Assembly (NCBI GenBank): GCA_963847345.1
Contig: CAWJZU010000019.1
Coordinates: 41,902 to 105,901 of the forward strand
Source: DATARH01 sp963847345
GTDB taxonomy: Bacteria > Pseudomonadota > Alphaproteobacteria > ATCC43930 > CGMCC-115725
Direction of reading: 5' to 3'
DNA: 64,000 nt
Translations under genes and position numbers: made by a program
Shown: positions 37,033 to 46,517 of the stretch, one piece after another
Numbering within the stretch: the first letter of the stretch is position 1
Layout: the number at the start of each line of letters is the position of its first letter
Notes under the pieces: model-generated
Told to the model about the DNA's origin: nothing
Seen by the model: the letters and a program-made list of their open reading frames with translations, nothing else
Databases searched by the model: none

Positions 37033-38477
37033 GCGCGGATCGTGCCCCCAGGAGTGGTGTAAGAGCGACGGTGATCTCGCGCTCTCCGGCAGGGTTGGCC
37101 GGTGTTGTCAGGCTGCCGCTAGGGCAGGCAGCTTGACGAGGGGATCGTCGCTCAACGGTGCGATGGTTTCCAGTGTCATGTAGCGGGCGCGCTGGACCGC
37201 CCATTCATCGTTCTGCTCGAGCAGAATGGCGCCGACCAGGCGGGTAATGGCGGCCTCGTTAGGGAAGATGCCGACCACCTCGGTGCGGCGCTTGATCTCG
37301 CCGTTGAGCCGTTCCAGCGGATTGGTGCTGTGGATCTTCGGCCTATGGTCTTTGGGAAAGCTCATGAAGGTCAGGACGTCGGTTTCGGCGTCGTCCATCA
37401 GGGCGGCGAGCTTGGGCACTTTGGGCCGCAGCTGATCGGCCACCTGGCGCCACTGAGCCCGGGCCGTTTCGGCATCGTCCTGAACAAACGCGGTGCCGAT
37501 GAAGGCGGCGACGACGCGGCGGCCCTGTTTGCCGGCATAGGCCAGGACATTGCGCATGAAGTGCACCCGGCAGCGCTGCCAAGAGGCATGCAGCACCTTT
37601 GAAACCGCCGCCTTCAGCCCCTCATGAGCATCCGAGATCACCAGCTTGACACCGCGCAGGCCGCGCCGGGCGAGCGAACGCAGAAAGTCGATCCAGAACG
37701 TCTCGGCCTCAGAGGCGCCGATCGAGATGCCCAGCACCTCGCGGCGGCCATCGCCGTTGACCGCCACCGCGACGATCACCGCCACCGAGACAATGCGCCC
37801 TTGTTCGCGAACCTTCACATAGGTCGCATCGAGCCAGAGATACGGCCAATCGCCTTCGAGCGGCCGACTGAGGAAGGCGGCGACCTTGTCGTCGATCTCG
37901 ACGCACAAGCGGCTGACCTGGCTTTTGGAGATCCCGGTCATGCCCATGGCCTTGACCAGCTCATCGACCGAGCGGGTCGACACGCCGTGGACGTAGGCTT
38001 CCTGGATCACCGCCGCCAGCGCCTTCTCAGCCATCCGCCGCGGTTCGAGGAAAGCCGGAAAGTAGCTGCTGCGGCGCAGCTTGGGGATGCGCAACTCGAC
38101 CGCGCCGGCGCGCGTCTCCCACACCCGGTCGCGATACCCGTTGCGGTGGTTGGTCCGATCGGGGCTGCGCTCGCCGTGCGCCGCGCCGGTCAGGCTCTCG
38201 ACCTCCAGCTCCATCAAACGCTGCGCGGCAAACCCGACCATCTCGCGCAGCAGCTCAGCATCCGAACTCTTCTCCAGCAGCGTGCGAAGGCTCATCATCT
38301 CGTCGGTCATCGTCGGCTCCTCGGTTCGGTTGAATGGCTCCAACCAAACCCTACCGACGACCCGCGATGACCACCGCTGTGGATAAGTAGCCCGCCGCCG
38401 CCAAACTCTCGGCGGTCGCTGCGGCGGGCTACTTACCCACAGCTCCTACACCACTCGGCGGGGCACGACCCACGCGC
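37033..38477 (-). mobile_element. IS256-family insertion sequence (copy B)
   Basis: Inverted ends TCGTGCCCC-N3-GAGTGGTGTAAGAGC at about 37040-37066 and the mirrored form at about 38443-38470 flank one intact transposase gene. The element length of roughly 1.4 kb fits the family. I could not identify an 8-bp target duplication with confidence. Outer boundaries are approximate to within about 10 bp. Confidence 0.8.
37108..38310 (-). CDS. IS256-family transposase (copy B)
   Basis: The 400-residue Mutator-type DDE transposase begins MTDEMMSLRTLLEKS and has the order NHRNGYRDRVWETRAG, GISKSQVSRLCVEIDD, catalytic D in YLWLDATYVKVR, D in VISDAHEGL, the WQRCRVHFMRNVL block and catalytic E in STNPLERLNGEIKRR. 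It appears complete and could be active. ATG 38310 is preferred over the further upstream start because the conserved text begins there. Confidence 0.95.
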   Translation of the reverse strand: MTDEMMSLRTLLEKSSDAELLREMVGFAAQRLMELEVESLTGAAHGERSPDRTNHRNGYRDRVWETRAGAVELRIPKLRRSSYFPAFLEPRRMAEKALAAVIQEAYVHGVSTRSVDELVKAMGMTGISKSQVSRLCVEIDDKVAAFLSRPLEGDWPYLWLDATYVKVREQGRIVSVAVIVAVAVNGDGRREVLGISIGASEAETFWIDFLRSLARRGLRGVKLVISDAHEGLKAAVSKVLHASWQRCRVHFMRNVLAYAGKQGRRVVAAFIGTAFVQDDAETARAQWRQVADQLRPKVPKLAALMDDAETDVLTFMSFPKDHRPKIHSTNPLERLNGEIKRRTEVVGIFPNEAAITRLVGAILLEQNDEWAVQRARYMTLETIAPLSDDPLVKLPALAAA

Positions 38478-38894
38478 GCGCCGGGCTCCAAGTACCGGGG
38501 CATTCCGCCCGACGCGCGCTTACCGCCGAATTTCCACCTCGTCCGAGCACGCTAACCCGGAAGCGATCGTTACCGCGTAGGGAAATGCAGAACCGTGCCG
38601 CGATCTCAGCTCCTTCGCATGAGAGATACGGAATTCTGACAGCCGGCGCGCTGTCGTAGCTGATCTCAGAGAGTCCGAGCTTGCGAAGGAAATCGCGCGG
38701 GAGGCGCACGGCGTCGGCAGACTCGGCAAGCCGGCAGCCGCGCGCTGTTGCACCGTTGTGCTGTTGGTCCGGGGATAGGTGCGCCCTCTCCCTGAAAGCG
38801 GGTCGCCGTGGAACCCCCTTACACGGTCGGCAGGGGCCTGATCCTCAATGGGGACCCTAACCCCGGCCGGGGGCGTCGCCTCGCCGCCGGTCAT
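38460..38894 (-). pseudogene. Remnant of a phage/ICE-type primase-like protein
   Basis: From ATG 38894 (overlapping the HTH gene stop by ATGA) the frame gives an unfamiliar N-terminus. After a shift near 38720 it reads FLRKLGLSEISYDSAPAVRIPYLS and AARFCISLRGNDRFR, text I associate with plasmid or prophage primase/AAA proteins. The rest is missing; the IS256 copy B end lies at the break. It is a fragment only. Confidence 0.5.
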
Positions 38895-39109
38895 TGCGCA
38901 CCCCGCGCCTTCGGCAGCTCGACGAGTAGCTTTTCGATCGATGTCCAGGTGATCGCCGTCTTGGAGCCGATCATGCGAGCGTCCAGCTTTCCGGCGGCGA
39001 TCAGCCGGTAGAGGGTGGCATGGGATACACCGAGCAGGCGCTCTGCCTCGGCCGGCGAATACAATAGGCAGTTCGGCAGATGACCGAGACCGCAGCTTGC
39101 AATTGACAT
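38891..39109 (-). CDS. Excisionase/AlpA-like HTH protein
   Basis: The 72-residue protein has a MerR-type HTH: LLYSPAEAERLLGVSHATLYRLIAAGKLDARMIG followed by WTSIEKLLVEL. Such small proteins control excision or early genes of integrated elements and bind direct repeats at att sites. With the broken integrase near tRNA-Ser and the primase fragment behind it, it looks like a surviving piece of the island. The start ATG 39109 has only a weak ribosome site. Confidence 0.8.
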   Translation of the reverse strand: MSIASCGLGHLPNCLLYSPAEAERLLGVSHATLYRLIAAGKLDARMIGSKTAITWTSIEKLLVELPKARGAQ

Positions 39110-39472
39110 GGGGGAAGTCCGCCTCTTGTTGAAAAGCGGACGCACTGATACGACACGGGATAGTCCTGTGTTAGGGACGGGAGGTCAGTTTTTGCTAACC
39201 CCTCGCTCCCTTTTTTCTTGGCCGTTGGATCGGGTCGTTGTAGAGCCTTCCACCGTCGCACGTATTCCTTGTGTCAACCGACGTCGGGAACTGGACCCCT
39301 TTCGTCATTGAGAACTGGACCCCCGGCTCAACTTTGCTTCCGCAAGCTCGGTACTGGGGTGGCTTGCCCAGGTAGTGCACAGGAGGGACCCGCGCGCCGG
39401 CGATGCGACCGCCATGAGTCTGGCGGCGCGGCGCGCGGGAGGTCTCCGTGCACCCACCTGGGCAAGCCTGGC
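39110..39472. repeat. IS21 terminal repeats and a long inverted repeat
   Basis: GAACTGGACCCC occurs at 39289 and 39313, the repeated terminal site of one IS21-type element whose istB follows. Farther in, GGCTTGCCCAGGT at 39361-39373 pairs with ACCTGGGCAAGCC at 39456-39468. The pairing continues imperfectly inward through GTGCAC and CGCGCGCC for about 40 bp. No gene is seen. Confidence 0.6.
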
Positions 39473-40087
39473 TCACGCCGGTGCCGCCGCACTGTCGGCA
39501 ACCACGGGAGCTTTGAACAGCCCGGCGCGACGTTTCTCGCGCAGCCGGTAGCTGTCGCCGCGGATCGTGATGACGTGGCTGTGGTGTAACAGCCGGTCGA
39601 GGATCGCGGTCGCCACCACGGCGTCGCCGAACACGCTGCCCCACTCGCCGACGGCGCGGTTGCTGGTGACCAGCATGCTGCCGCGCTCGTAGCGGCGCGA
39701 AACAAGCTGGAAGAACAGGTGCGCCGCATTCGGCTCGAACGGCAGGTAGCCGAGTTCGTCGACGATCAAGAGTTTCGGCTTGCTGAAGTGCAGCAGCCGA
39801 TCCTCGAGCTTGCCCTCGCTGTGCGCCTTGGCGAGCTGCGCCACCAGCGTCGGCGCCGGCACGAACAGCACCGAGTAGCCGGCCAGGGTCGCCTGGCGGC
39901 CGATCGCCACGCCAAGATGCGTTTTGCCGACGCCGGGCGGGCCTAACAACATCACCACCTCACCATTGGCGATGAAGCGCCCGGTGGCGATCTCGCGGAT
40001 CTGCTTCTTGTCGATCGAGGGCTGAGCGGCAAAGTCGAAACCGTCGAGATCGCGCACGAACGGAAAGCGCGACAAGCCGATACTCAT
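39473..40087 (-). CDS. IS21-family helper ATPase IstB, N-terminus altered
   Basis: The protein reads SRFPFVRDLDGFDFAAQPS, Walker A in LLGPPGVGKTHLGVAIG, Walker B in LLIVDELGYLPF, then LFFQLVSRRYERGSMLVTSN and HHSHVITIRGDSYRLRE. IstB is the AAA+ partner of the IstA transposase. The family's opening residues (EREIARKDERRIE) are readable upstream to about 40135, but then unrelated IS21 end repeats follow, so the true N-terminus has been lost. It starts here at ATG 40087. Confidence 0.8.
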   Translation of the reverse strand: MSIGLSRFPFVRDLDGFDFAAQPSIDKKQIREIATGRFIANGEVVMLLGPPGVGKTHLGVAIGRQATLAGYSVLFVPAPTLVAQLAKAHSEGKLEDRLLHFSKPKLLIVDELGYLPFEPNAAHLFFQLVSRRYERGSMLVTSNRAVGEWGSVFGDAVVATAILDRLLHHSHVITIRGDSYRLREKRRAGLFKAPVVADSAAAPA

Positions 40088-40158
40088 CTCGATCCGCCGC
40101 TCGTCCTTGCGGGCGATCTCGCGCTCGCAGAAGAACGACAGCGGAATCCGAGGGAAAG

Positions 40159-40220
40159 CGGACAGTGATTCCGAGCCAAGGTGGCCACTGATTCCGATGG
40201 AGGCCGGACAGTGATTCCGA
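40159..40220. repeat. Three GGACAGTGATTCCGA repeats, end of a second IS21 element
   Basis: Copies at 40159-40174, 40182-40197 (one arm changed) and 40205-40220 are spaced 23 bp apart. Multiple short repeats are typical of IS21 termini. They differ from the GAACTGGACCCC repeats on the istB side, so two different IS21 elements meet here. Confidence 0.65.
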
Positions 40221-40248
40221 TTGATCCCGGACAGCCCTGAGGAGGGTA

Positions 40249-41640
40249 TTGGGTGTCGCAGTCGAAGATCCGATGACCGGTAGCGTGGTCCTCCTCGGTC
40301 GCACGACAGTCGCGGAGTATTTGCGGCGGACATCGGTAATCGGGATCACCTGGCCGGTGCCGGCGGAGCTCGACGATGCCGAACTGGAACGTCGACTGTT
40401 CGCCCCTGCCGGTTGCAACAAAGCGCCGACCCGAGCCGTGCCGGATTGGCAGCACGTGCATGCGGAGCTGCGTCGCCGCGGCGTGACCCTGGTCCTCCTC
40501 TGGGAGGAGTACCGCGCCGATCATGCGGACGGCTACAGCTACAGCCGATTTTGCGATCTGTACATCGAGTGGCGCCGGGGTGTCAGCGCGACGATGCGCC
40601 AGACCCATGTCGCCGGCGAGAAGCTGTTCGTCGATTACGCCGGCGACACCGTGCCGGTGTTCGATGCCGGGAGCGGCGAAGAACGGCCGGCCCGTGTCTT
40701 CGTCGCGGTGCTGGGCGCCTCCAATTACACCTATGCGGAAGCCCGCTGGAGCGAAGGGCTGGCCGACTGGATCGGCGCCCACGTCAACGCGCTGGCGTTT
40801 CTCGGCGGCGCGCCGAAGCTGCTGGTTTGCGACAACCTGCGGGCCGGGGTCACCGCCGCCTGCCGCTACGAGCCCGGCATCAATCGTACCTACCAGGAGA
40901 TGGCCGCCCATTACGGCGCTGCCGTGCTGCCGACCCGGGTTCGGCGGCCGCGCGACAAGGCCAAGGTCGAAATGGCGGTGCTGATCGTCGAACGGTTCAT
41001 CCTGGCGCGCCTGCGTAACCGCCGTTTTTTGTCGCTCGGCGAGCTGAACGAGGCAATCCGGGAAGTGCTGGGCGATCTGAATGCCCGGCTGATGCGCAAG
41101 CTGGGCGCCAGCCGCCGGGAATTCTTCGACGCGATCGACCGGCCCGCACTGCTGCCGCTGCCGGCGGAACCCTATGCCTACGCCGAGTGGCGGCGCTGCC
41201 GGGTGGCTGCTGACTACCACATCGAAGTGCACGGCCATTTCTATTCGGTGCCGTCGCGGCTGATCCGGGAGGTGGTCGAAGCCCGCATCACCGACACGAC
41301 GATCGAGGTCTTCCACGCCGGCCGGCGTGTCGCGGCGCATCCGCGATCGGCACTGAGGCGGCGGCACACGACAACGCCGGAGCACATGCCGAGCGCGCAT
41401 CGCCGGTACGCGAGCTGGACGCCGGCGCGAATGTTGTCCTTTGCCGCCGAGATCGGGCCGAGCGCGATCGCGCTGGTCGAGATCATCAGGCGCACCAAGC
41501 CGCATCCCGAGCAGGGCTTTCGCGCCTGCCTCGGCATCCTGCGCCTGGCCAACACTTACGGCGCGGAACGGCTTGAAGCAGCCTGCCAACGCGGCCTCAG
41601 CATCGGCGCGCGCAGCTACGGCTCGATCGCCTGGGTTCGA
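40249..41640 (+). pseudogene. IS21-family transposase IstA, both ends lost
   Basis: Conserved parts are TVAEYLRRTSVIGITWP, GVTLVLLWEEYRADH, TMRQTHVAGEKLFVDYAG (first catalytic Asp), VCDNLRAGVTAACRYEP (second Asp), HYGAAVLPTRVRRPRDKAKVE (Glu) and FYSVPSRLI. The first 30 or so residues with the HTH are missing, and after GLSIGARSYGSIAW the text turns into the next gene. istA and istB here point away from each other instead of forming the usual istAB operon. Confidence 0.8.
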
Positions 41641-41649
41641 AGACATGAT

Positions 41650-42140
41650 GGAGGAAATCGATTCGCGAATTAACGGGCAACCATTACCAGAGGTTCTACG
41701 GGCGACTATTATAAAAATTCTTCCGTGTTTGGAGAGCCGGCACTACAGAAGATTTTTCCTTACTTTGGTGCCCGATATCAGCGCCTTGTATCTGAACTAC
41801 AGGGGAACCTTACAATTACCAGCCTTGATGTCAGAAACGCCGTCAGAGAGATGCGCCATCGATTAGAAGACGAACTGGGCACACACATGTTTTATCATGT
41901 GCGGCAACCGGTTCATATGAGCCATTTTTACTGTTTGGCAAAGACGTCTATGATAAATTCCCAAACATGATGGAGGATGTGTCGGAAGCAGGTAAATGTA
42001 TCTCGCTCAACCGCCCCACCGCGGCCGTATTTCACCTTATGCGAGTTTTGGAGATGGGAGTTCAGGTGTTTGGGACAAAGCTTGGCGTACAACTGGCAAA
42101 CGAGAAAAACTGGCAAAGTCATTCTTTACCAAATCAAGAA
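41650..42140 (+). pseudogene. Truncated conserved hypothetical gene
   Basis: Readable text is FGEPALQKIFPYFGARYQRL, EMRHRLEDELGTHMFYHV and, after a shift near 41930, LFGKDVYDKFPNMMEDVSEAGKC and AVFHLMRVLEMGVQVFG, ending at EKNWQS. I recall this as a widespread protein of unknown function in accessory regions. Both ends are lost to mobile DNA. The codon use is more AT-rich than the neighbours, a sign of transfer. Confidence 0.55.
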
Positions 42141-42174
42141 GGAAATAAGGTCACGAGATCACAGGCCCCGTATA

Positions 42175-43050
42175 TGGCGCGGCTCCATGCGCCAGTCTAG
42201 GCTTGCTGTTCCGGGGGAGTTTCGCCACCAATCGTTCGGTAGGTGAGCCGCTTGCCAACTGCGCCACGGATCGCTTGCGCGGTCCTCTCGGTGTCATTGA
42301 CGCCGAGCTTGGATCGGTTGTTGTGCCGAAAATCTGTGTGTGCGTCACCGCGAACGTATTCGTCCATGCTATGCGCGACAGTTTCATGGCTGGCGAATTC
42401 AGTGCCGATTTCCTCATAGCGGCGGGCTTCGTCGGTGCGAAGGTGGCTCTCGCGATCTGCGTGCTTGCAATGACGGACTTCACGGTTGTGGCAGTTACAT
42501 CGGAAACATTGAAGGACCGCACGCGGCCTTCCCGTTCTACCAATGCGACAACGGCGGCTTTACCTTGCGACCCGCGCTTGCCGCGCTTGCCTACGTGTTT
42601 GTTTCCTTCCTTGCCGCCAATATAGGTTTCGTCCGCTTCAAGGAATGCATCAGCCCCGCCGAGCGGCCCGGAGTCGCTATCATCCATCGCGAGACGGATG
42701 CGATGGCTCATATGCCAAGCGGTGCGCAGAGTAACGCCAAGGGTGCGGTGAAGCTGGTTGCTGCTAATGCCCTTCTTGCTGCCGCACATCATGACGATAG
42801 CTTGCAGCCACAAGTGCATCGGGACGTGGCTGTCTTCAAAGATGGTGCCGACCTTGACGGTGAAGGGCTTCCGGCAGGCATAGCACTTGTAGACGCCAAT
42901 CCGAGTGCTCTTGCCTTTCAGCGCTCCCGAACGGCCCACAACGCCGCAATGCGGGCAGACCCGCCCGCTCGGCCAAATACGAGCCTCGACGTAAGCGTAG
43001 GTGGCTTGCTCATCGCGGAGCGGAGGGGCGTCGAAAATCGAGTTCGGCAT
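42175..43050 (-). pseudogene. IS1595-family transposase, frame break in the C-terminal half
   Basis: The N-terminal zinc ribbon (VCPHCGVVGRSG and YKCYACRKPF) and the DDE part (WHMSHRIRLAMDD, FLEADETYIGGKEGNKH) are intact. Near 42440 the frame shifts: ASTQIARATFAPTKPAAMRK corresponds to HLRTDEARRYEEIGTEF in another frame, and the expected catalytic and terminal text is only readable there. It is a different branch from the broken copy at 14397. As sequenced it is inactive. Confidence 0.8.
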
Positions 43051-43354
43051 CGTCTATCTCCTTGCAGGAAAATATAAAATGCCTGAGCGGGTACGTGAAG
43101 GACAATATTGCCATCTAAGTCAATTCAGAATCAATTCAGAATATTGCTCGGAAATCGACGCGCCATCTTTTTTCGGGCGGCAATGATCTAGTCTCACACT
43201 CCTCAGATTTCGGGCGATGTTCGCGCCGTCGGCTGGTTTTGGCAAAGATAAATCGCGCACTGCGTGGGCCGGAGCGGCTGCGGGCGCAACCGTGCACATC
43301 ATTTCGCCGGGATAACGCGCCGCAGGTTAACAATAACTCAGTCCGGTTAGACGG
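43051..43354. other. Gene-free stretch
   Basis: About 300 bp between the IS1595 remnant and the GlsB gene. ATTCAGAAT is repeated in tandem near 43123-43142. I see no gene or clear regulatory site. Confidence 0.4.
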
Positions 43355-43609
43355 TCATGTTGTCCTGAACATGCGGACGATCCCGATCAGAACGCAAGCC
43401 CCGATGAAGCCCGCAATCAGGTATCCGATCCATCCTGCTACGGTGACGCCAAACCAGCTAAGGATGGCGCTGGCGAGCGCCGCCCCGATGATGCCGAGAA
43501 CAATGTTCATCAAGAGGCCCATCTCGCTCTTCATAAATTTCTCGGCGAGCCAACCGGCCAAGCCGCCAATGATGATGGCTGCGATCCAGCCTACCCCGGC
43601 GTTTTCCAT
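43355..43609 (-). CDS. GlsB/YeaQ/YmgE-type stress membrane protein
   Basis: The 84-residue protein is nearly all membrane helix: GWIAAIIIGGLAGWLAEKFM, GLLMNIVLGIIGAALASAIL and GWIGYLIAGFIGACVLIGIV, with the family's G-rich helix pattern and a short basic tail. It belongs to the transglycosylase-associated family of small inner-membrane proteins linked to stress. The start ATG 43609 has GGGAGAG upstream. Confidence 0.92.
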   Translation of the reverse strand: MENAGVGWIAAIIIGGLAGWLAEKFMKSEMGLLMNIVLGIIGAALASAILSWFGVTVAGWIGYLIAGFIGACVLIGIVRMFRTT

Positions 43610-44032
43610 GCGTCTCTCCCAGACTATCGCGTCACGGCGGTCAGGATATACACCGGCTGCGTTCTTTGTACCGAAGAAATGTACAGGATTGGCAACCCCG
43701 CCCGGAGAGTTCGCGCGGGCCGGGGGCAGCAAACCGCGTCACTGGCTCGCCAAAGGAGCGGACGCGCTCAGCGTAACTATCCCTTCCGCACGCGCTTCTG
43801 TTCGTCCGCTGGCCGCTATCCGTTCCGGGAGCATCCGGCGTTGTTGCCCTCGAAACAATTCTATTGGCCTTGCCTCAATGGCCGGAATGGGGCACCGGCT
43901 GCCGGCCTCATCAGTGGCTGAGAGCGTCCGCAATGGTGCAGTAAGGCGACCTCGCCGGCTCGCGTAGCTGGGACGGGGATGCGCCGATAGCGGCCTTTCG
44001 CGTCATACGAGGCGGTTAAATGGCATAGGCGT
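43610..44032. other. Gene-free stretch before the large operon end
   Basis: About 420 bp separate the GlsB start from the stop of the 805-residue gene, both on the minus strand. I see no convincing gene and no clear terminator hairpin. Confidence 0.4.
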
Positions 44033-46450
44033 TCACTCCTGTAGCTGATCGAAGCGCAGATCGCTCGATCCTTCACCACGGCCGACCCTCTTGCGAAACG
44101 CGGTCCATACGCAGGTCGACCCGTCGATCCAGCGGGCCGCGTTTCTCGTGCGCGTGACGTGCACGCCCTCCCGTGGTACGTCCTCGTCGTGCAGCATTAC
44201 GTCTGCCCCCACGTTCAGCGCCTGGCTTCGCGCACGATGCACCTTTCGCGTTCCATCTAGCTGCAGGACGGCTCCGCGCTTGAGGCGTGAAATTACCTTA
44301 CCGGCGGCGTCCTGTAATTGCACTGGAAGCAGCGGGATCCAGTTCTCGGGAACCGTGGACGCCAGCAGATAGAGCGGCACGCCTCCGCGCGCGAGTGCCG
44401 CATCGCTTGGCGTGGGCGGCGGCACAGCGTAGACGCGAGGCTGTTCGACCGGGCTCTCGATGCTGCGCTCGATCGCCCAGGCCACGTTGGCCATCTCGTC
44501 GCGCATGAACACGATGTCCTCCAGGGCCGCGCCTTCCAGCGAACGCCCGGCCGTCGGCGGCAGGAAAAACATGTTGTGGATTGTGCCGCTCATGTCACTG
44601 CCTGGGCGGCGGACGAATTCGTGCTGCCACATCGCGAAGCCCTCCGCCGCCGTTCCCGGCGCGCCGATCGGCTGCAGCAATGTCCGCACGCCGAAGCTGT
44701 CGGTAACGACCAGCAAATCGACCCGGCTGATCGAGCCGATCGGCACCGTCAGGGGCACGACAAACCAGTCGTTGCCGTAGCTGCCGGCGTATTCGATCAT
44801 CATCAGGTGGGCCAGGTCGGGCGGCCCGACCGGGATCAAGCCGTAAGCCAGGCGTGCTTCCTCAAGCTCCCAAAACCGAACCGCGGGCGCTCCGCGAAAG
44901 CTGACCGGCGCGGGGACCGTCGTTTCGGTGACGGCGGCGAACGTATGATCCGTGCTGCTCCCCAGATTGACCTCGAGGTCCGCGTCGAAGCTCTTCCAGT
45001 CCAGATACCCATCGTCGAACTCGGTCGCCGACAGGTTCATCTGGTCGAAGGGCTGGTCCGAGAAGCTCGCGGACACGGTCAGCGCATATTCCATCCGCGC
45101 CGAATCCCACGCCTCGTCCACAGGGTTGAGCGGCTCCTCGAACAGCGAATTGTACCAGGCCAGCCACGCCTGCGCCGTTGCCTGCACCTCGGCCTGATCG
45201 CCCGCGGCGATCTGCAAGGACGGATCTCGTGCAACATTCGCCGCGCCTCCGCCGCGGAAGGCGGCGGCGAGGAGGCGCGCGTCGGGCGCCCGTCCGGCCA
45301 TCGTCCGTACGAAGCGGCGCGTGGCCTCGTCGGTCGCGGCGGCGACTGCCGCCGACAGCGGCGACAGCGGGTATTTCGCGATAAATGGGGCGCGGTAACT
45401 CTGCGTGAGCGGCTGTTGCTCCAGCATATGCAGGAAATGCAGCCCGGCCTCGACGCTGAGGGTGAGCATGCTTGGGTCGTTCGGGCTGCGGGGGCGCATC
45501 GGACGGCACTCGACCACCGCCTCGAGCGGCTTGCGCAACGGGTTGAAGCGTGGCGGCTGCACGATGCTGTTGGCGGGCAACTCGCCGAAATGGCAGCGCG
45601 AAAGCATGGCGGTGGTGGCGCGTACCCGCGCCTGCACCGGCGTCCCGGCATCAACCGCCTGGAACTCGCCCATCTGCCACTGCCGCGCCATGAGCCAAAG
45701 CGGGTCGAACAGGCGGGCGCCCACGCTGCGCCCCATATCGGCGTTGCGGCATTGCGGTTCGAGCCGCGTCCAACTGGTGATCGAACCCGGCGCGGGATCG
45801 GGCGGCGGCGGGACCGGCAGGACGTTGAGGAATGCATCCTGCTGCGTCACGTTAGCGCCGGCGTCGCGCGCCTGAACGGAGAAACGGTGTAGTCCGGCGG
45901 ATAGGCTCAGCCCCTTCTGCCAGCGCGACCAGTCGCCGCTGAGATTGTCGGCCGGGATGAAGTCGCCGGTATCCAGCGCGACCTGCACCTGCAAGACATT
46001 AGCGTCCGGATCGGAGGTCGAACCGGTCAGCGTAAAGGCCAGCGGCAGCTGCGCGGTGCTCACGTCGGGCGCAAACGCATCGATCGTTATCTGCGACGGC
46101 GGATTGTCTATGCGCACCGTCACCCTGTCGCTGGCCTCGACATCCTCGAGATCCGGCTCGCCGCGCACGATGAGGACACGAACGGTGCCGGTGGCCGTGA
46201 CACTCAGGGTGATGAGGCCACCCGGCGGCACGCTTGCGTTCGGCCGCCCGACGCATCGCCATGTCGTTGGGGTGAGGAACGTCGCAGCCTGAACGGCGCC
46301 CCCATCGCCGAACTGCACGCGCACCGACTTGCTGGTCAGCGGACCATGGCGTGGCGAGAACTGGACCGAAATGCTGCCGGTGACCTCGATCGAACGCGGC
46401 ACTTCCGCGCCCGTGGCCGGGGTGGCGATCTGGACGAACATCTGGGACAT
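44033..46450 (-). CDS. 805-residue conserved protein with Ig-like N-terminus, unknown function
   Basis: Residues 1-100 and 105-220 look like two beta-sandwich domains (ATPATGAEVPRSIEVTGS; ITIDAFAPDVSTAQLPLAF). A Pro-rich linker PVPPPPDPAPG leads to the main domain: WTRLEPQCRNADMGRSVGA, LFDPLWLMARQWQMGEFQA and DAGTPVQARVRA. I recall the 'DPLW-ARQWQ-GEF-DAG-PV' pattern from large proteins of several phyla with no assigned role. There is no signal peptide or membrane helix. It is the fifth and last gene of the operon, 67 bp after the about 1,500-residue gene, with AAGGAG before ATG 46450. The frame is intact. Confidence 0.88.
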   Translation of the reverse strand: MSQMFVQIATPATGAEVPRSIEVTGSISVQFSPRHGPLTSKSVRVQFGDGGAVQAATFLTPTTWRCVGRPNASVPPGGLITLSVTATGTVRVLIVRGEPDLEDVEASDRVTVRIDNPPSQITIDAFAPDVSTAQLPLAFTLTGSTSDPDANVLQVQVALDTGDFIPADNLSGDWSRWQKGLSLSAGLHRFSVQARDAGANVTQQDAFLNVLPVPPPPDPAPGSITSWTRLEPQCRNADMGRSVGARLFDPLWLMARQWQMGEFQAVDAGTPVQARVRATTAMLSRCHFGELPANSIVQPPRFNPLRKPLEAVVECRPMRPRSPNDPSMLTLSVEAGLHFLHMLEQQPLTQSYRAPFIAKYPLSPLSAAVAAATDEATRRFVRTMAGRAPDARLLAAAFRGGGAANVARDPSLQIAAGDQAEVQATAQAWLAWYNSLFEEPLNPVDEAWDSARMEYALTVSASFSDQPFDQMNLSATEFDDGYLDWKSFDADLEVNLGSSTDHTFAAVTETTVPAPVSFRGAPAVRFWELEEARLAYGLIPVGPPDLAHLMMIEYAGSYGNDWFVVPLTVPIGSISRVDLLVVTDSFGVRTLLQPIGAPGTAAEGFAMWQHEFVRRPGSDMSGTIHNMFFLPPTAGRSLEGAALEDIVFMRDEMANVAWAIERSIESPVEQPRVYAVPPPTPSDAALARGGVPLYLLASTVPENWIPLLPVQLQDAAGKVISRLKRGAVLQLDGTRKVHRARSQALNVGADVMLHDEDVPREGVHVTRTRNAARWIDGSTCVWTAFRKRVGRGEGSSDLRFDQLQE

Positions 46451-46517
46451 CGCCTGCTCCTTGGCGACAGGGTCGTCACAAGCGACACGAACCACGGGAA
46501 CCCGTGGTTTGCGGCGG

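Noticed and set aside
39361..39468. CRISPR-like or tRNA-like structure
   Set aside because: There is only one inverted pair, no regular spacing and no cloverleaf features; no CRISPR array was seen anywhere in the window.
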